This document shows, in pieces, positions 63,098 to 64,000 of a DNA stretch of 64,000 bases. The notes under the pieces were generated by a model. That model was not told the DNA's origin. It did not search any database and saw only the letters and a list, made by a program, of their open reading frames with translations. The position numbers and the translations under genes were made by a program. This stretch comes from an uncultured Eubacteriales bacterium (GTDB taxonomy: Bacteria; Bacillota; Clostridia; Christensenellales; Aristaeellaceae), in contig ONJM01000013.1 of assembly GCA_900318145.1 (NCBI GenBank), positions 1 through 64,000 on the forward strand, in the 5' to 3' direction. Position 1 is the first letter of the stretch, and the number at the start of each line of letters is the position of its first letter.

Positions 63098-63556
63098 CTA
63101 TACGCTTTTCCGCGGGACCAGCCGGGTAAACACTTCAATTTTCAGCGGCTGCTGATTCTTTTCCTCAATCAGCTGAATAATCCGCGTCGCGGCAGTCTGG
63201 CCGAGAAAGGCCTTCGGCACCATCACCGTTGTCAGGGGAGGACTTACGTATTCGCAGGCAGGCAGATCGTCAAAGCCGACAACGGCCACATCCTCCGGAA
63301 CGCGCCATCCCGCTTCTTTCAGTGCTTTTACAGCTCCGATCGCGATCAGGTCGTTATCCGCGAAATAGCAGTCAGCCGGCTGTTCCCCTGCCGCCAGCAG
63401 GCTTTTCATATCCTCATAGGCTCCCTCCTGGGAAGGCGTCAGCCGAAGTACGGGAGACTTGGCGGTGGACATTCCGGCCGCGCGGATGGCTTTATAGAAG
63501 CCGTCGGCCCGCTGGTCAAAGTTGCTGATGGGGTAAGCTGAACGAAGATATCCCGG
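63098..63556 (-). pseudogene. LacI-family regulator, C-terminal part only
   Basis: Sugar-binding half of a LacI/GalR repressor: GYLRSAYPISNFDQRADGFY, then [39 protein letters not shown] and the end LKIEVFTRLVPRKSV. About 150 residues are readable. The DNA-binding helix-turn-helix and the first half of the sensor domain should lie at higher coordinates on this strand, but from ~63555 the DNA instead encodes an FGGY kinase on the other strand. Without the DNA-binding domain it cannot act as a repressor. Confidence 0.82.
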
Positions 63557-63558
63557 CT

Positions 63559-64000
63559 GTGCCGGCCTTTTCCGGTCTCGGCGCTCCTTACTGGAGCAGC
63601 GGTGCCAAAGCCATTCTTTGCGGTATGACCCGGATTACGGGAAAAAACGAAATCGTCCGCGCCGCGCTGGATTGCATTGCCTATCAGATCACCGATGTCG
63701 TCAGAATGATGGAACGCAGTGTCCCCTTCCCCATCCGGGAGCTCCGCGTGGACGGAGGGCCGACCGGCAACCGTTATCTGATGCAGTTCCAGAGTGATCT
63801 GCTGAACATTCCCGTCAGGATACCGGAAGCAGAAGAATTGTCAGCAGCCGGAGCCGCATACGCGGCGGGGCTGGCTGCAAAGCTCTATAACGGTGATATA
63901 TTTGACCGTCTCAGGTATGACTGTTTCATCCCCTCCATGGATGAAAGCACCCGAAAAGCCAGGTTCGCCGGCTGGCAGTCCGCTGTCAGTACTGCCTGCC
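63559..64000 (+). pseudogene. FGGY-family (glycerol-kinase-like) carbohydrate kinase, N-terminus missing
   Basis: C-terminal part of an FGGY kinase, running off the window: VPAFSGLGAPYWSSGAKAIL, GMTRITGKNEIVRAALDCIA, ELRVDGGPTGNRYLMQFQSD and LSAAGAAYAAGLAAKLY. These match the second (FGGY_C) domain of glycerol-kinase-like enzymes. The first ~250 residues, with the ATPase and substrate motifs, are absent: the frame is open only back to a stop at 63526 and contains no credible start. It abuts the truncated LacI gene head to head. Confidence 0.82.

Overview
This 64 kb window looks like chromosomal DNA of a moderately GC-rich, anaerobic, plant-fibre-using Clostridia (Bacillota), probably from a gut or rumen. 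The support is the AddB-type nuclease, the KtrAB-type potassium system, a CD1247-type zinc-ribbon protein, VanW and DegV proteins, a long (170 aa) ribosomal protein L17, and the mix of xylanase, xylulokinase, butyrate kinase, phenylacetate-CoA ligase and glutamate dehydrogenase. A Christensenellales/Aristaeellaceae-like lineage is only a guess. I see no rRNA, tRNA, CRISPR array, prophage or insertion sequence. Most of the window is ordinary, densely packed chromosome.

Layout. 1-2.6 kb: end of the ribosomal operon (rpsD, rpoA, rplQ), a terminator and a small membrane protein. 2.5-13.7 kb (- strand): an ABC exporter (ATPase + permease), a secreted protein, dnaE, then a GldA-like ATPase, a fused GldF-GldG protein and a DUF4340 protein. 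13.9-15.1 kb: a VanW protein. 15.3-22.2 kb (+): type IIA topoisomerase subunits (parE/parC), YbaB, RecR and RmuC. 22.3-28.3 kb (-): galM, nrdR, xylB, a GH10 xylanase and a GT2 glycosyltransferase. 28.5-30.6 kb (+): KtrB/KtrA. 30.6-40.4 kb (-): CD1247-type protein, efp, an Xaa-Pro peptidase, thrC, a P-loop ATPase, addB, an SPFH protein and a DegV protein.

40.5-43.0 kb (+): paaK and an ACT-domain protein behind what looks like a complete translation-coupled attenuator. It has a consensus promoter, a 15-codon leader peptide with three consecutive Phe codons, a candidate antiterminator and a strong terminator. A small, probably highly expressed 75 aa protein follows. 43.1-51.5 kb (-): gdhA with a palindrome filling its promoter spacer, HAD/DUF4037/TPR genes, an amino-acid ABC transporter, and a trxB-trxA-ohrR redox operon whose reductase lacks the usual NADPH-binding motifs. 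51.5-51.8 kb holds a decayed GH10-type gene fragment. 51.9-63.0 kb: an MBL-fold lactonase-like protein, small membrane proteins, a GNAT enzyme, butyrate kinase, glycogen branching enzyme, a GPH sugar transporter, a cation diffusion facilitator, and an ATP-grasp/esterase pair.

63.1-64.0 kb: the C-terminal half of a LacI-family regulator (- strand) abuts the C-terminal part of an FGGY sugar kinase (+ strand). Both lack their N-terminal parts, so this is either a deletion across a divergent regulator/kinase pair or an assembly chimera.

How the genes fit together: xylanase, xylulokinase, mutarotase, the GPH transporter and the LacI/FGGY remnants fit pentose and hexose scavenging. Gdh, PaaK/ACT and the amino-acid transporter fit amino-acid fermentation. 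Butyrate kinase fits acid production. The OhrR-type regulator with thioredoxin and an atypical reductase fits peroxide defence in an anaerobe. The best candidate for something undescribed is the Phe-codon leader attenuator ahead of paaK (40,539-40,722).
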